NCBI GenBank assembly: GCA_002633005.1
Contig: NMRA01000024.1
Location: 1,331,903 to 1,395,902 of the forward strand
Direction: 5' to 3'
DNA length: 64,000 bases
Origin: Phoronis australis
Lineage: Eukaryota > Phoronida > Phoronidae
This document shows, in pieces, positions 1 to 11,430 of the stretch. Every line of letters starts with the position of its first letter. Position 1 is the stretch's first letter. The notes beneath the pieces were generated by a model that ran no database searches, had not been told where the DNA came from, and was given only the letters and a program-made list of their open reading frames with translations. The position numbers and the translations under genes were made by a program.

Positions 1-1737
1 ATTTCAACACATGTAGGCCTAAAGCTAAAGACCGGACGGGACGCCAGCAAAATCTCAGTGGGAGTCAACCGACAATCACCTGATTGCCCGTTACAACCGT
101 TTAAGTGACTAAACAAAACAATTTACTTTTGCAACACTCTCTTGGGTCATTCTCGACCTTTTGTAGCAATGAAAAGTATTAGTTGGTGGGCCAAATCTCA
201 TAGCGTTCACCCTTGTGAGTACTTTGGGGGGGCAACCTAGTTTTTTCTATGTGGCTAGATAATATAACTAAAAATCAAATTCCAAAAAGTTCCCACGTCT
301 ACACTTGCACATTTTTTTAAAAAAAGGTGTTTTTGTTGCACAAAATATGATGCCTATTCCTGCCACTTGATGGCGCTTTTCTAGTGAATTGACCAATCAG
401 AGAGCCAGATTGTATTGTTGTGCTTAGTTACTTCAATATGGCTGCTCCCATGGAANTAGAGGCCCTACAGAATCTGGCCCACCGACTATATGTTGTCGTT
501 TTGAAAACCGTGAGGCCTACGCTCGTGTCACGCACACGCGCCATTTCCTTCATTAACTGGATTTTTGCGACAGTTCGCAACTGAGCAAAATTTGTTCTGA
601 CTGATGATTCGGTTTAAGTTTTTGGAAATTCTAAAAACTCATAATGAAGTGACCAGTTCAAATGTTGTGACGTGTAGGGCCTACGCAACCTCGTGAATCA
701 GTGAACGACAGTTGATTGGAGAATCGGCGAATGAAAGAACTGGCCAACAGGTGACGCAATATTTCATACGGCGCCGAAAGCCGACGCACCGGCGGAGTGA
801 GATCGCTCCCGGCAGTCGCTTTACAACACCGTGAAAAAATGGCAGGGTGAACAATTTTTAGCAAGTGGCGTCGCAGCAACTATTTCGTTTCTGCACTAGT
901 GATGTTTAATAGCCGCGTGCTTAAAGCACATACTCTGACCGATTTAACCGATGTGTAGTTATTCATACTGTATGAATACAAGACACTATCGTAAACAAAA
1001 GTCATCGACAGTAGAAAGATGCATTCCGAAAAGGCGCAATCTACTAGGCTTCACATTTCCTGAATATAAATTTTGAGCACCGATCAACAGACCACATTTA
1101 CACTTCAGTCCATCAGTCAAGGCAGTTTGCGTAAAGTGCTGCCTGTTGAGACTAACCAATCAGAAACGCCGGTGTAAAAAAAAATCCCGAGGAAAATTAA
1201 GTGATACCTGCGTGCTGGTGCGGCTACCGCCCTACCTAGCGGCACGTAGGGAAGCAGCGAGTGTCTCAAAATGCCAATGTGGTTCCAGTATCCGAAAATA
1301 CCTACTAGATAAAATCTTATTTTCGATGCCCTTTCTTTATATTCTTTTCGTCTTTCGTGCCAACAGTGATTTTTTAACAGTTTTTGACCCTTTTCTGTGA
1401 GTGTATAATTACCGGCTGTCATCAGTTATTTCCGTACCCACATTTCCGGCTCGTCAGTTCAGGAACGACGCCATTTTTCCTTGTAACTGAATGTGCTAGC
1501 GCTTGTTCGAAAAGTCTTCATTATTTTATTTTATTAGTAATATCTCGTGATTCGTTTGCATATGTAGTGTATTTATAATTTGTAGTTTGTAGTCGTTGAA
1601 TTTTTTTGGAATGTTACGGAACAAGTTTAGATAATTTTCATTGCGGTAGGTGATGGTAGAAATCAAAAGTTTCAACCCATGACGGAACGGAGGCTCTATT
1701 GCGGCCCCGGCGTTGGCACACAGTTACCGGGCTCAGC
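1..1737. other. No gene seen
   Basis: AT-rich sequence with scattered AGGCCTA words, an unknown base at 456 and a partial relative of the 2922 hairpin near 1213-1261. Short open frames on both strands lack domains or splice support. Confidence 0.6.
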
Positions 1738-1813
1738 CATGGGCGGCGCACCATAGGGGGCTGGAGCGGGGCTATAGCCCCCACCGGCTTTTTTAAGTGC
1801 TGCGCCGCCCATG
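1738..1813. repeat. GC-rich foldback repeat, copy 1
   Basis: CATGGGCGGCGCACCATAG at the left is the inverse of TGCGCCGCCCATG at the right, with GGGGCTATAGCCCCC between. A second copy occurs at 30067-30217. The open frames crossing it on both strands follow from the palindromic GC-rich sequence and are not genes. Confidence 0.75.
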
Positions 1814-2045
1814 GTATATGGACGGACACCACAAGGGAAGTGGGGGCGCTACAGCCCCCCACTTTTTTCAGTGTTGCAACGCCCTTGTCAGCACTCAACT
1901 CGATCCGTGACTGAGGCAGAGCCGGGCCCCGCAGCCGTCACTACTGACTGATATGCACTTGAGCTGTCTCGGCACTCTGACTGCCGCACCGACTGTTCGT
2001 CAGAGAGGGTATTTCAGTCAGCACAGGAGGCCGTAGACCAGAGCA

Positions 2046-2339
2046 GCAGTGGCGGATTTAGGGGGGGGGGCCAAGGGGGCCATGGCTCCCCTCTAAATTT
2101 CTACCAGATACCATTTGAGAGTTCGGGTGCGCCCTAGCAGGGGCTCGTCGGGGGTGAATTAACAACGCATAGGCCCTGAACTCCGTTTACCTTTTTTGTT
2201 TTTTTATTCAACAGGTCCGCAACCCCAAACATTCGAGGCCTCTGCGTACCCACACTTTAGGCTGGGCGCGCGCATCTGTCGAAATTCTGGTTATTCCCGG
2301 GCCCTGCCCCCCCCGCTCAAAATCCTGGATCCGCCCCTT
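2046..2339. mobile_element. MITE-like element with CAGTGGCGGAT end, copy 1
   Basis: It starts CAGTGGCGGATTTAGGGG and ends AATCCTGGATCCGCCCCTT. AGCAG lies on both flanks. The interior shares CCATTTGAGAGTTCGGG with the copy at 30290. No coding potential. Confidence 0.65.
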
Positions 2340-2921
2340 AGCAGGGGGTCAAATCGATTGATTATCTAAGTTAGTTTCCGGTTTCAATGAGTCCCGGCCG
2401 CACTCCCACGGCACCTGGAAGGTCACCCAACGGTTTAATTCCGGACGCGCTCGAACCCCATTTATTATAAATTTATAATAAGTAAAGTACTTGTCTTTGT
2501 GTTTAGCCAAATATCTACAAAACATTTTCCTGTTGATCCCACTTACTGTATAGCCCAACAACAACTAAAGTTGGGAAGATGACCCCCGTAGCCAATATCT
2601 TACACGACTGATTAACTCCATTTTGCCTTTTATGGTTGCTGGGCCAGCTCTCTTTTGTTCGATATAATTGCTCTAATCTTCACTAAGATCGTCTCTGACT
2701 GGGCTGTGCTGTTAAAAACAAAAGTTAAGTTTTAACAAACACTAAACCAATATCATTTCTGAATTCTTCGTCACTGAAATGCTGAACATGTTTATAGTTT
2801 TTAAATCACCAAAATCACCCAACTACAACCGATACCGACAATCTATTCTTTCCGACGTACCAAGTCGCTCTGGCCGTCTCGGCGCCTATTCACACGTGGT
2901 CTGTAGGCTAAGCCTGGTGAA

Positions 2922-2982
2922 CTCGCTGGTTCCCAGCGTGCCGAGTCAGCTACCACCTGGCGGCACGCAGGGAACCAGCGAG
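2922..2982. repeat. 22-bp inverted repeat (hairpin)
   Basis: CTCGCTGGTTCCCAGCGTGC pairs with GCACGCAGGGAACCAGCGAG (21 of 22 positions over the full arms) across a 17-base loop. A related right-arm sequence (GGCACGTAGGGAAGCAGCGA) lies at 1241, so it belongs to a dispersed family. Confidence 0.75.
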
Positions 2983-3189
2983 GCCTCCCTGTTGCCATAC
3001 CGAACAAAAGCCTGTGCTTGGCAGTTAACAAAAGGACAAGACAACCGAACTTTAGTGACATCCATGTACCGGAGCACCAAGGATTCGGGCCCTGCGCTAC
3101 TGGTACTGTTCCGAAGGGGCGACGGGCACTAGTATGTAAACTTAAGACACCAAAAAAAAAACTGTCCCGAGCCAAGTACTAGCATGACA

Positions 3190-3300
3190 GCTGTTGCCAA
3201 TAAGCCGGCTTCATGCGAATCAAACTCTAAGCTGTTGCCAAAGTAAGCCAGCTTCACACCTAAGATGTCAATAACGCTGTTGCCATCCAGCCAGCGTCTC
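3190..3300. repeat. Short degenerate tandem repeat
   Basis: Three copies, about 50 bases apart, of a phrase like GCTGTTGCCAATAAGCCGGC start near 3190, 3231 and 3274. No coding sense is apparent. Confidence 0.55.
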
Positions 3301-3891
3301 GTCTCCACAAGAAGAAGAACACCACGACCACCACCAGCCTACTAGGTCCCGGTGCCGCTCGATCCACGTCCGCACCAACCACAGCAAGGACAGAAGGCGA
3401 GATCCACCGATCTTGCGAAGGTTTCCGAGGGTTTCGCCCTCATCTACTCTACTCTCTAACAAAAGGAGCTAGATTTTATCACACGCTCATAACCCTCCGT
3501 CTGGTAATACGGTAACTGAACGGGAGAACGCCGTCATGTTATACTAGACTTTATCTTAGCAATAGTGCTCAGAATCCCGTACAATTCAAGTAGGCCTAAC
3601 CCTGACTGATCATTAGCAAATCATTACTAGCGAAAAGAATATATAGGCCTATACATCCATTGGAGTCAGGCGTAACCGGCCTGTGATTTTAGCAAATTAG
3701 CGAAGGTACATGTATTGTAAAGCAAAGGTATATCACTAACATGACCAAATTGTGTTCTGTTACAGTCTAGTCATTCCGATGCAGCTTTTGAGTTTTGTCA
3801 TAAAAATTACATAAGTCATATTTTTGATAGCACCTCGTGCGAAAGTGGGAGATTTGGTAGTGTAGCATGCAGCGCATAAAGCATATGATAT

Positions 3892-4062
3892 TATATAGAT
3901 TATTACATGGCGAAGTCGTTATCCCCCGTTATCTAGAGCCCGAGTGGATTTGGAGAATTATCGCCCGAGGGGCGTTAACCCCGAGGGTGATAATTCTACA
4001 AAATCCACGAGGGCCTTAGATAAGGGGGATAACGACTGAGAACATGTAATAATCTATTTATA
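3892..4062. repeat. 171-bp near-perfect palindrome
   Basis: The left arm from TATAGATTATTACATGG through GTCGTTATCCCCC and GAGAATTATCGCCCGAGGGG is mirrored by CCCCGAGGGTGATAATTC, GGGGGATAACGAC and ATGTAATAATCTATTTATA. The centre is near 3980. It is typical of a foldback element or a MITE with almost no interior. Confidence 0.85.
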
Positions 4063-6527
4063 CCACATACTGAACGAGAAACATTGCAATGAATCGATCT
4101 ACCTTTCTGGACTCGCCTCGGCTTTGTAACTACTTTCTATGTCAGAGGCCCGGGGTCGGAGGTCGTGACCTTTTAAGAAAAGCCGAGCTGTTTTTGTCAA
4201 ATAAAGCTTTTACTCACAACCAATTGAAAATTTAAACAAAATAGAAATAAAGTGAATCTATAAATTGATGTTTAGCAACTATTATAGCTTACTACACACT
4301 TTATCACACTAAGCTTCGACCGGGAAAATATCGTCTGCTAAAGTAGGTTACCACTAGTAACTGACTATAATGCTCAAGTCAAAGGATCCCGACGACACGA
4401 TACCCGCATTCAAATTGGAAATCGGTGATTTACAAGTGAGAGAACACGAGAGAAATTTTTCACTGAATTAAAATATCGTTTTTATTGAAATTATGCGTAT
4501 AAATGTCGGTGCAATGCCCTTTGCTGAACATGCGATTGTTGCGCGTGCTCATTAAGTATTCTATTTTCACGTTCGATCACGTCAGCCGCTGAGTGGTGTA
4601 GTGGTAAAGTCGGCGACTCGAAACTCTTGAAACCCGGGTTCGAATCCGGCCTCGGTTTCGCGCCAAAATGTTATCTCACTAGTGAGATAACTTTATGGGT
4701 TATTACACGGTTGTACCTGCCATTCGAGGCTAATATTGTGGTATAAATGAAAGTTAAGTTTCATACGAATCCGACTCCTCAGAGATATGATGTTCCGAAG
4801 TTGGTCACTTTCTTCGGAGGATCCTACATACAACCGTTAAGATTACTCGGATCAATGATCGGGTGCCACAAGACCAGACGGTGTTGCTCAGGCACTGTTA
4901 CACTGTGCCACTCTTCCTATAGCAACGTACGCGCAACGTGGCCGGTTCAGATCTAAAAATGACCCTTCTTGTACGTGAAACATAACTATAGGTTCCGGCC
5001 ATGTTGTCTGATGGTTGCGAAAAGTTCAGCCGCCCTCGGCCGGCGCGACCGGAGTTAGCCCCCTAAACGCGTACAGCAAAGTCCGCATGCCTGGCGGGAT
5101 CTGGGTGCGGCCTGTTGGGCAGAGGTGGAGGCCAACAGGGGGAATCTGAAATTTGGCAAAGATTTTGGGAAGTCGAATTAGTTTAGTGTCCTCCTCCCAC
5201 GGGCCTGGACTTAAGTTTGTCCATGGTGATGAAACTTTGGAGTGTTCGTGAGTGCAAATGTTTTGAGAAACCAACAATAAATAAATCATACTGGGTTACC
5301 GGCTTTAGATGCAATAAACCTAATTGACCGCCGTGTGAGCGCATGCTAATTCAGTGTTTACTGACAGAAAGCTGTTGTGAAACAATAACTCTATATGAAT
5401 ATGCTATGGTCAGACGGTAAGGAAATCTTTATTCATTGATGTATATACATTATTCGAATTATTGTTATTGTACACCTTTTTTCGGCGGTTCAGTGGAAGG
5501 GGAATGTAGTGGCTTCGCGGCCCCGACGGGTAAGTAGATTAGCAATTTTGCGGAGTTTGTACCAAAATAATCTCGTGCACACACTTCTTTGGTTCACTAG
5601 TCTAGTCTTTTCGAGACTGTAAGTTAATCTTCAACTTTGATAGCCGATTAACCCGGCTGGTTTATGTTCTTGATGTTTCCAGTCCTGGCCGGGCCTAAGG
5701 CTACGGGTCCAATCGGGTTCCGAGCCACAAGGTTACAACGAGCGATTTATGAATTTAGAAAATAATCATTAGTCTGAAATTACAACGCACGGCTATGCTC
5801 TTCTGTCTATATTTCACAGAAGAATCATTCTAGTTTATCACCGAACAGATCCAAACTTCCCGCGGCCGACCTCGGTAAGTTGGCCTACCGAACTTTGTAG
5901 GCTGCCGTGGTAGGATGCGTTCAAAATTTCTATAAATTCGTAACAGCAAAATAAAACAACTCGTTTGTTTAAAAACTCTATGTATTTGTAAGGGTTTTGC
6001 ATTGAATTTTGATGATTTGTTGGAGTAAAGCGATGAAGTCAAGCGACATGCTGACACCAGTAAGCGTGTTGTGAACTGCTGAACAGACATTGTTAGAACC
6101 TGTGACGTCAATTTTTAATTTTACCTCTATCTGCCGTCTGGTGTCAGGTAAAACAACTGAACTTGCTGTTATCGAATGGAACTACTCGCTCTAAATTGAT
6201 ACAAAATACGTTGTTGTTTTTTTGGTGGCATTCTCCTTTAAGATTATTAGAAATATCAGAAACTTTTTCGATGAGTTTGAAGAGGAAGCTAAATCTAAAT
6301 TGCCTGCAGTAAATCATAAAGCTGCAGCCTAACGAAGAGGACACGGAAAAAGCAACCTAATGACGGAGACGCTCATCGTGGTAACAAAAAATTTTTTTAA
6401 AGAGTTTTCCGCTTTAAAATCAAAATAGAAATTCGCAAGATCATGAGAGCAAATAGGTTGCTGTTTCACGTTTAACGCTCATAAGCCAAATGTGTTCATT
6501 TGGATAAATGTACACTAGATTATATAG
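4063..6527. other. No gene seen apart from the SINE head
   Basis: Outside 4587-4691 I found no coding pattern or repeat with a partner in the window. The frames at 4747-4956, 5026-5289 and 5830-6111 have no recognisable domain. Confidence 0.55.
4587..4691 (+). mobile_element. tRNA-derived SINE head
   Basis: A tRNA-like stretch has an A-box-like TAGTGGTAAAGTCGG near 4599 and a perfect B box GGTTCGAATCC at 4637-4647. A GCTGAG/CTCGGT pairing could form a six-base acceptor-like stem. There is no clear anticodon arm, so it is not a functional tRNA. It is followed by the 18-base palindrome TATCTCACTAGTGAGATA. Confidence 0.7.
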
Positions 6528-7003
6528 ACAGTGGCCACCGTCTCCAGCTGGCTCCAGTAGAGACGGAGCTTCATACGCCGGAATTAAGCTTTTCGGCGAA
6601 TTATACCTCACACCTATTAAAATATCTAAGTCACGTTGTTATAAGTACTTGTGCATAGAGGGACACCCTTGAAAGCCGTCGATGTCTTTAATTCCTTCTA
6701 ACTCGAACAAATTCTCCGAAATCAAACTGTTTCATCGAGGAGTGCGAGCATTGTTAAAAATGGCCCGTGGCCAGTTTAGGCAACTGAACGAGGGACTGTT
6801 CGAAGAACTTAATCGTGAGCTTGATTACGGCAACATTTGTTCGAGTTGAAAGGAATTAAAGATATGGTTGGCCTCCTAAGGTATCCCTTTATACGCAAAA
6901 GGTACTAATAACAACGTGACTTTGGTGTTTTAATCTGTGTGAGGCATAATTTTTCGAAAAGCTTCCGTTTCTATTGGGGCCAGCCAGAGAGGGTGGTCAC
7001 TGT
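6528..7003. mobile_element. 476-bp long inverted-repeat element
   Basis: The left arm (6528 to about 6730: ACAGTGGCCACCG, CCTCACACCTATTAAAA, AAGTCACGTTGTTATAAGTA, CTTTAATTCCTTCTAACTCG) is the imperfect inverse of the right arm (about 6820-7003). The unpaired middle is under 100 bases. It resembles a foldback MITE. No transposase is present. Confidence 0.75.
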
Positions 7004-9193
7004 ATACATTATAATGAGAGCTTTTTCCAGTAGGAATACATTGGATATTTCAACTTTCAAATTGTTTAGTTTACTCCATTTGGTATTCAAGAACTGAACT
7101 ACGTAGGTCTACATAATTTACTTCAGATTACTCGGTGGGGTCAACAGATTTCTGATAGCTTAGGGCCCCTACAACCCCTTAATCTGACACTGTCGCCACC
7201 TGGTGACTGACAAACTGCATGTTAACATGATATCATTACCTGTGTTCAAAATAGGGAGAGTCATTACTATGCTAAATAGGATTTTTGAAAAAATATCTTT
7301 AATCAAAAACTGGCGTTTTTTTCCATTTTGTCTACGTATATGGTAGCTACGACCCCGATAAGAAAAGAAGCCTAGTTTATGATCAAAAGCAGAAATGGTC
7401 GATTGACATTTCTTTTGATGCCCTATATTGCAAGATAACGTCATGCGTTTTTTTTTCCGTCTAAGAATACCACATGGGGAGATATTTGATCGGGTCCAAG
7501 TAAGATAATACACGCATAGTGTAGGCTAGTAGAAAACGAGCAAAAGTGTCGGCTAATTAAGATCGCTATACACCGTGTACTAGAATGCAAATTATTTACT
7601 ATGTAAGACAATACTACGCGTAATTAATAGACTGTTCACCAGTATATCATGCATACTTATACTGTTCCCCTCAACCAAACTCGGACATTTTTTACAATGT
7701 GACGACAATATAAACAACAACAATAATAATAATCATTCATGTACTAACGGACTGAGATTTTCTTTATATGTGGCACACAAACATAAAAACTTCAGAAAAT
7801 AAATAAAATTGCAAACCAGGAAACACTGGTCCAAGAGAAAAAAATAGCCAATTAAATGCTTGTCGTTGGGGCGCTTTCAGGGTTCCTGGCTAATTCTATT
7901 ATAAGCAAACTTATCGTGGTCCCAAGTTTGTGCACTTAGTCCTTTCTAGCCATGTAGCTCCGGAAGTCGAAATAGAGTGTCGCGAGCTTTGATTTTAGAT
8001 GTAGGGACTGTATGAGGCCTCCCAAGGCTGATATAGAATGAAACACAAAGTTTACCCCCCCCCCGGGCAGGTGTACTCTTAGATTAGACTAAAGACTCGG
8101 AAATATTATATGAAGAAATGGGTTGGATGCACTTTTAGATCGGAAACTAAAGACTCATCCCTTTGCAAACTTTGGACAGGGTATACCTTGGACGTTTTAA
8201 ATGTCTACATTTTCTTTTTACTATAGTGAAGATTATTTAATTTATCGATCGTCATCAACAAAGTATGGCCTCAGTAAACCCCGCCGTACGGTTATTTGAA
8301 AAAAATGAGCTATAGCATCGACTTTTTCCTAGTAAAAATTGACCATAGATTAGTAATCATTCATGCATAATAGCATACTGTAGTGTAGTATGAAAGTATC
8401 CAAAACATCCTAGCTACCATGAAACCAATCTCGGTGTTTCTAGACGACTTGATTTTTTCACGCTGGAACATTCTGCGTTTTAAAAGTACTCCTATGAATG
8501 AGGTGAAAAACGTCAAAATCAAATTGCCGTGTGTAATTACTCACAGAACATATATTTTAAAGCTCTTATAGGAGCCACTGACTATTTCTTGTGAATTGTC
8601 TCTTCGCCGAACTGTTTTTGAAAAGACTAACGAAATGATATTTCACTCGTTAAATATATTTATGTGAGAATATGGACTCGTCCCTCTTATACCCCCATCT
8701 TTCGGACTGATCCAATAACTCCTTGTGTAGATTCGCATGCGGTCCTCCTGCACTCGAGGCACTAGGACATTCCATTGCCAGCCTCACTATTGGTTCGTTT
8801 GTGTTACTGCCACGAGTTTGGTCAGCTCCTGGCTCCCATAGGCTGATGATTGTCACGTGTCATAGGGCTCCTTTGTTCTCAGTAAAGTTATAGTTCCTGC
8901 CATCAATACTTCGCTTTAGCAGCACTTAGGTTCGAGTCTAATCTCTCTTCATTTTTTCCCACCTTCTACCACCCTCTCCTTTGGGTAATTCTTCTTACCT
9001 GAGTACTGGCGCTTTTTATTGCCCATCTTTCCAGAGATTATTATGTTATCTTTATGTTATTTGTACACTCATATTTCTGTACCTTATCCGTCGTAATAAA
9101 TGGCCTTATATCGCCTATACACGGTCTCCTTTGTATCTCTGGAAACGGAGCTTGCGACGCACCTATTATTTTCGGGACATATTCCGAGCATAA
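7004..9193. other. No gene seen
   Basis: Mixed AT-rich sequence. GTCGCCACCTGGTGACTGAC near 7190 resembles GCGCCTTCTGGTGACTGCC near 11790 and may be a repeat border. The part just upstream of 9194 may include more of the LINE, but no motif was recognised. Confidence 0.5.
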
Positions 9194-11430
9194 ATGTTGA
9201 TTTCCGTATGTCGTTTAACAGTTCTAAATGAGCCCGGAGTAGCCTCTTTCCAGTTTTCAGCGCGCAACGGGCATCGTACAAGCCGAAAATGCACTCAGCA
9301 AGTCAAAAAGTCATATTACAAAAGCCTGTCTAACGAATTTCTGAGTATAGATGCTAGGAGTCACTTTTCAGTAAATTCTATTCAAACTACTGCAGATGAA
9401 GTCAATAGACTTTTTGAAAACATTGCCACGTTGAAGAGTGGCTCATGAACAGACATAACGCGTAAAATGTTTAAATCTTTGGCAAATTCACTTACTATTC
9501 CAGTAACTACATTATTTAAGAACTTTTTTCATTTGCGGGTCTTTCTAACGAAATGCCAATATGGGTTAATGATACATGTACATAAAAAACTTGACTTTAG
9601 TGTCAAATTATCTCCCCGTTACTTTACTCTACTCCATCTCAAAACTTTTTAAAAAAATGTGTTTCCTTTATAAATGAACGCATAGTAACTCACAACTTGC
9701 TATATGCTGTTTAGTTTGGTTGCTTTTTTGCCTGGTAGAAGCACCATATCACAGTGGACTGAAATAATTCATGGACTCCACTTAGAATTTCTTACGGGTA
9801 ACAGTCTTCTGGTTCTTTTTCTGGATTTGGTCTCTGCGTTTGATATTGTGCATAATGGTCTCTGTTAAGCTTTAAAGAGTTTCATCAATATGGAATTGGT
9901 GGACCTGTGCACGGTTTAATAATTGGTTCGGTCAAATGTTTTAAATAGCCGGAACGGCTAAGAGAGCGTGCTGACGGTGTTGTTTCTTATGAATGACCAA
10001 CTTGTACTGGTGTACCACAAGGCAGTGTACTGGGGCCGTTGCTTTTTCTAATATTTGTTTATGACCAGCCCGACGGATTGTATTCTAAAACGTTTTCATA
10101 TGCTGACGATATATGAATTTTCGTCCTTATCCAAAAGACAAACACAAACATGGTAACCTTCTACAAAGGGACCTTAATTTATTGCATGATTGGCAATCAA
10201 AAAGCGCATGGAGTTCAAAGTATCCAAAATTTGTGACATAACGTTTTCATTAAAAGCTCCACACATATTGACAGACTCCAAAGAAGCTACGTGAATGATT
10301 CTGCTGTTCCTCAAAGTGTGTCAGTCAAGCATCTGGGTGGGATGTTCTACTTGATCCTTAACTCACTATGAATCATCACTGCGCGGACATGTTAGAAAAT
10401 TCAAAAACTAAATTCATTTAGAATGCTGTCTAAACATATTTCCAGTTGCTATTTAGAGTCCATTAATATTTTTAGTCTACTTTCTATTTTAACTTTATGT
10501 ACTGTAGGCCTAGATATAATGACGCAAATTTGACTTCACTCTGTTAACTTGAAAAGACACCTGTACCAAGTTGCTCTTTTCGTATCGAGGTCTGTCAAGG
10601 GTTCCAGTACATGAGAGTCTTAGGACTTCTCTCGCTCGTGCATACGATCGTTGAAGACGATTGCATCTAGTCCGAGTCGCCGTCTATTACTTTGTGTCCA
10701 CGAACACAGCAAGTTGTGGAAAAAGATAAATTCTCACACAAATCATTCATTTCAAAGGTAATTTGACAATTCGCTGTTTCGATCTTGTGCTCACGACGCG
10801 CTGTAATCACCGACTCGAGTTGGTTCCTTGATTTCAGTCTCCCTGAGTGGTGCGTGCTTCGTATGTTGTATAACACGATGAACTCTTGACCTATTATACT
10901 TACTGGTGATTCCGCCTTGGACCTAGTTTGACTCACTTCTTTTAAGGTTCACTTACGAAATTGATTTCAACGTTTTAGTGATAATTAAGTTAATTATGCA
11001 CTGCAAATTCAGTTGAGATTGCAAGTAAATGGTGAAATAACGACGTTTTTCACTTTTTCTCGGCTTCAGCAAATCGACATCATGAGAAATATTGGGTTTC
11101 ATTGAAATCGACTAAGGGGTATTGAAAGTAGGCCACCCAAATGTCATTGTTAAAAATCCTGTTAAATTATTTCGTAAGGGTGAGAGTCTAACTCTTCTCC
11201 CTAAGTTACGTGTATCACGTGAAAAAAGTTTATACTTCAACTCTCAACAGTTCTATCATAATTTTATCAACTTTGTGACTAATTAGTGCATCTGTGGTAT
11301 AACTGATAGTGGTGCTCACTACTTGCTCACATGTCCCGTCTGTTATGCTGAGTGCGAACGGCTCTTTCGCAGCCTCCAATCCAACGATCAGATTTGATCT
11401 CATTTAGATAACTTTAGTAATAGGAATAAA
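9194..11430 (+). pseudogene. Decayed non-LTR retrotransposon (LINE) with reverse-transcriptase remnants
   Basis: Frame fragments follow the order of a LINE ORF2. A connector region (ADEVNRLFENIATLKSG) ends near 9448. A fingers-like part (MFKSLANSLTIPVTTLF, then HVHKKLDFSV) spans 9467-9652. The palm carries LLVLFLDLVSAFDIVHNGL from about 9806, GVPQGSVLGPLLFLIF from about 10009 and the catalytic-type YADD at 10099-10110. A thumb-like piece with VKHLGG and RMLSKHISSCYLE lies near 10330-10460. Near 11290 a cysteine/histidine cluster (CICG, then HYLLTCPVC) matches the C-terminal region of CR1/Jockey/L2-like elements. Stops and frameshifts break it throughout, so it is inactive. The exact clade is inference. 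Confidence 0.85.

Noticed and set aside
4587-4658. Functional tRNA gene
   Set aside because: The B box is perfect but the D and anticodon arms do not fold properly; it fits a SINE head better.
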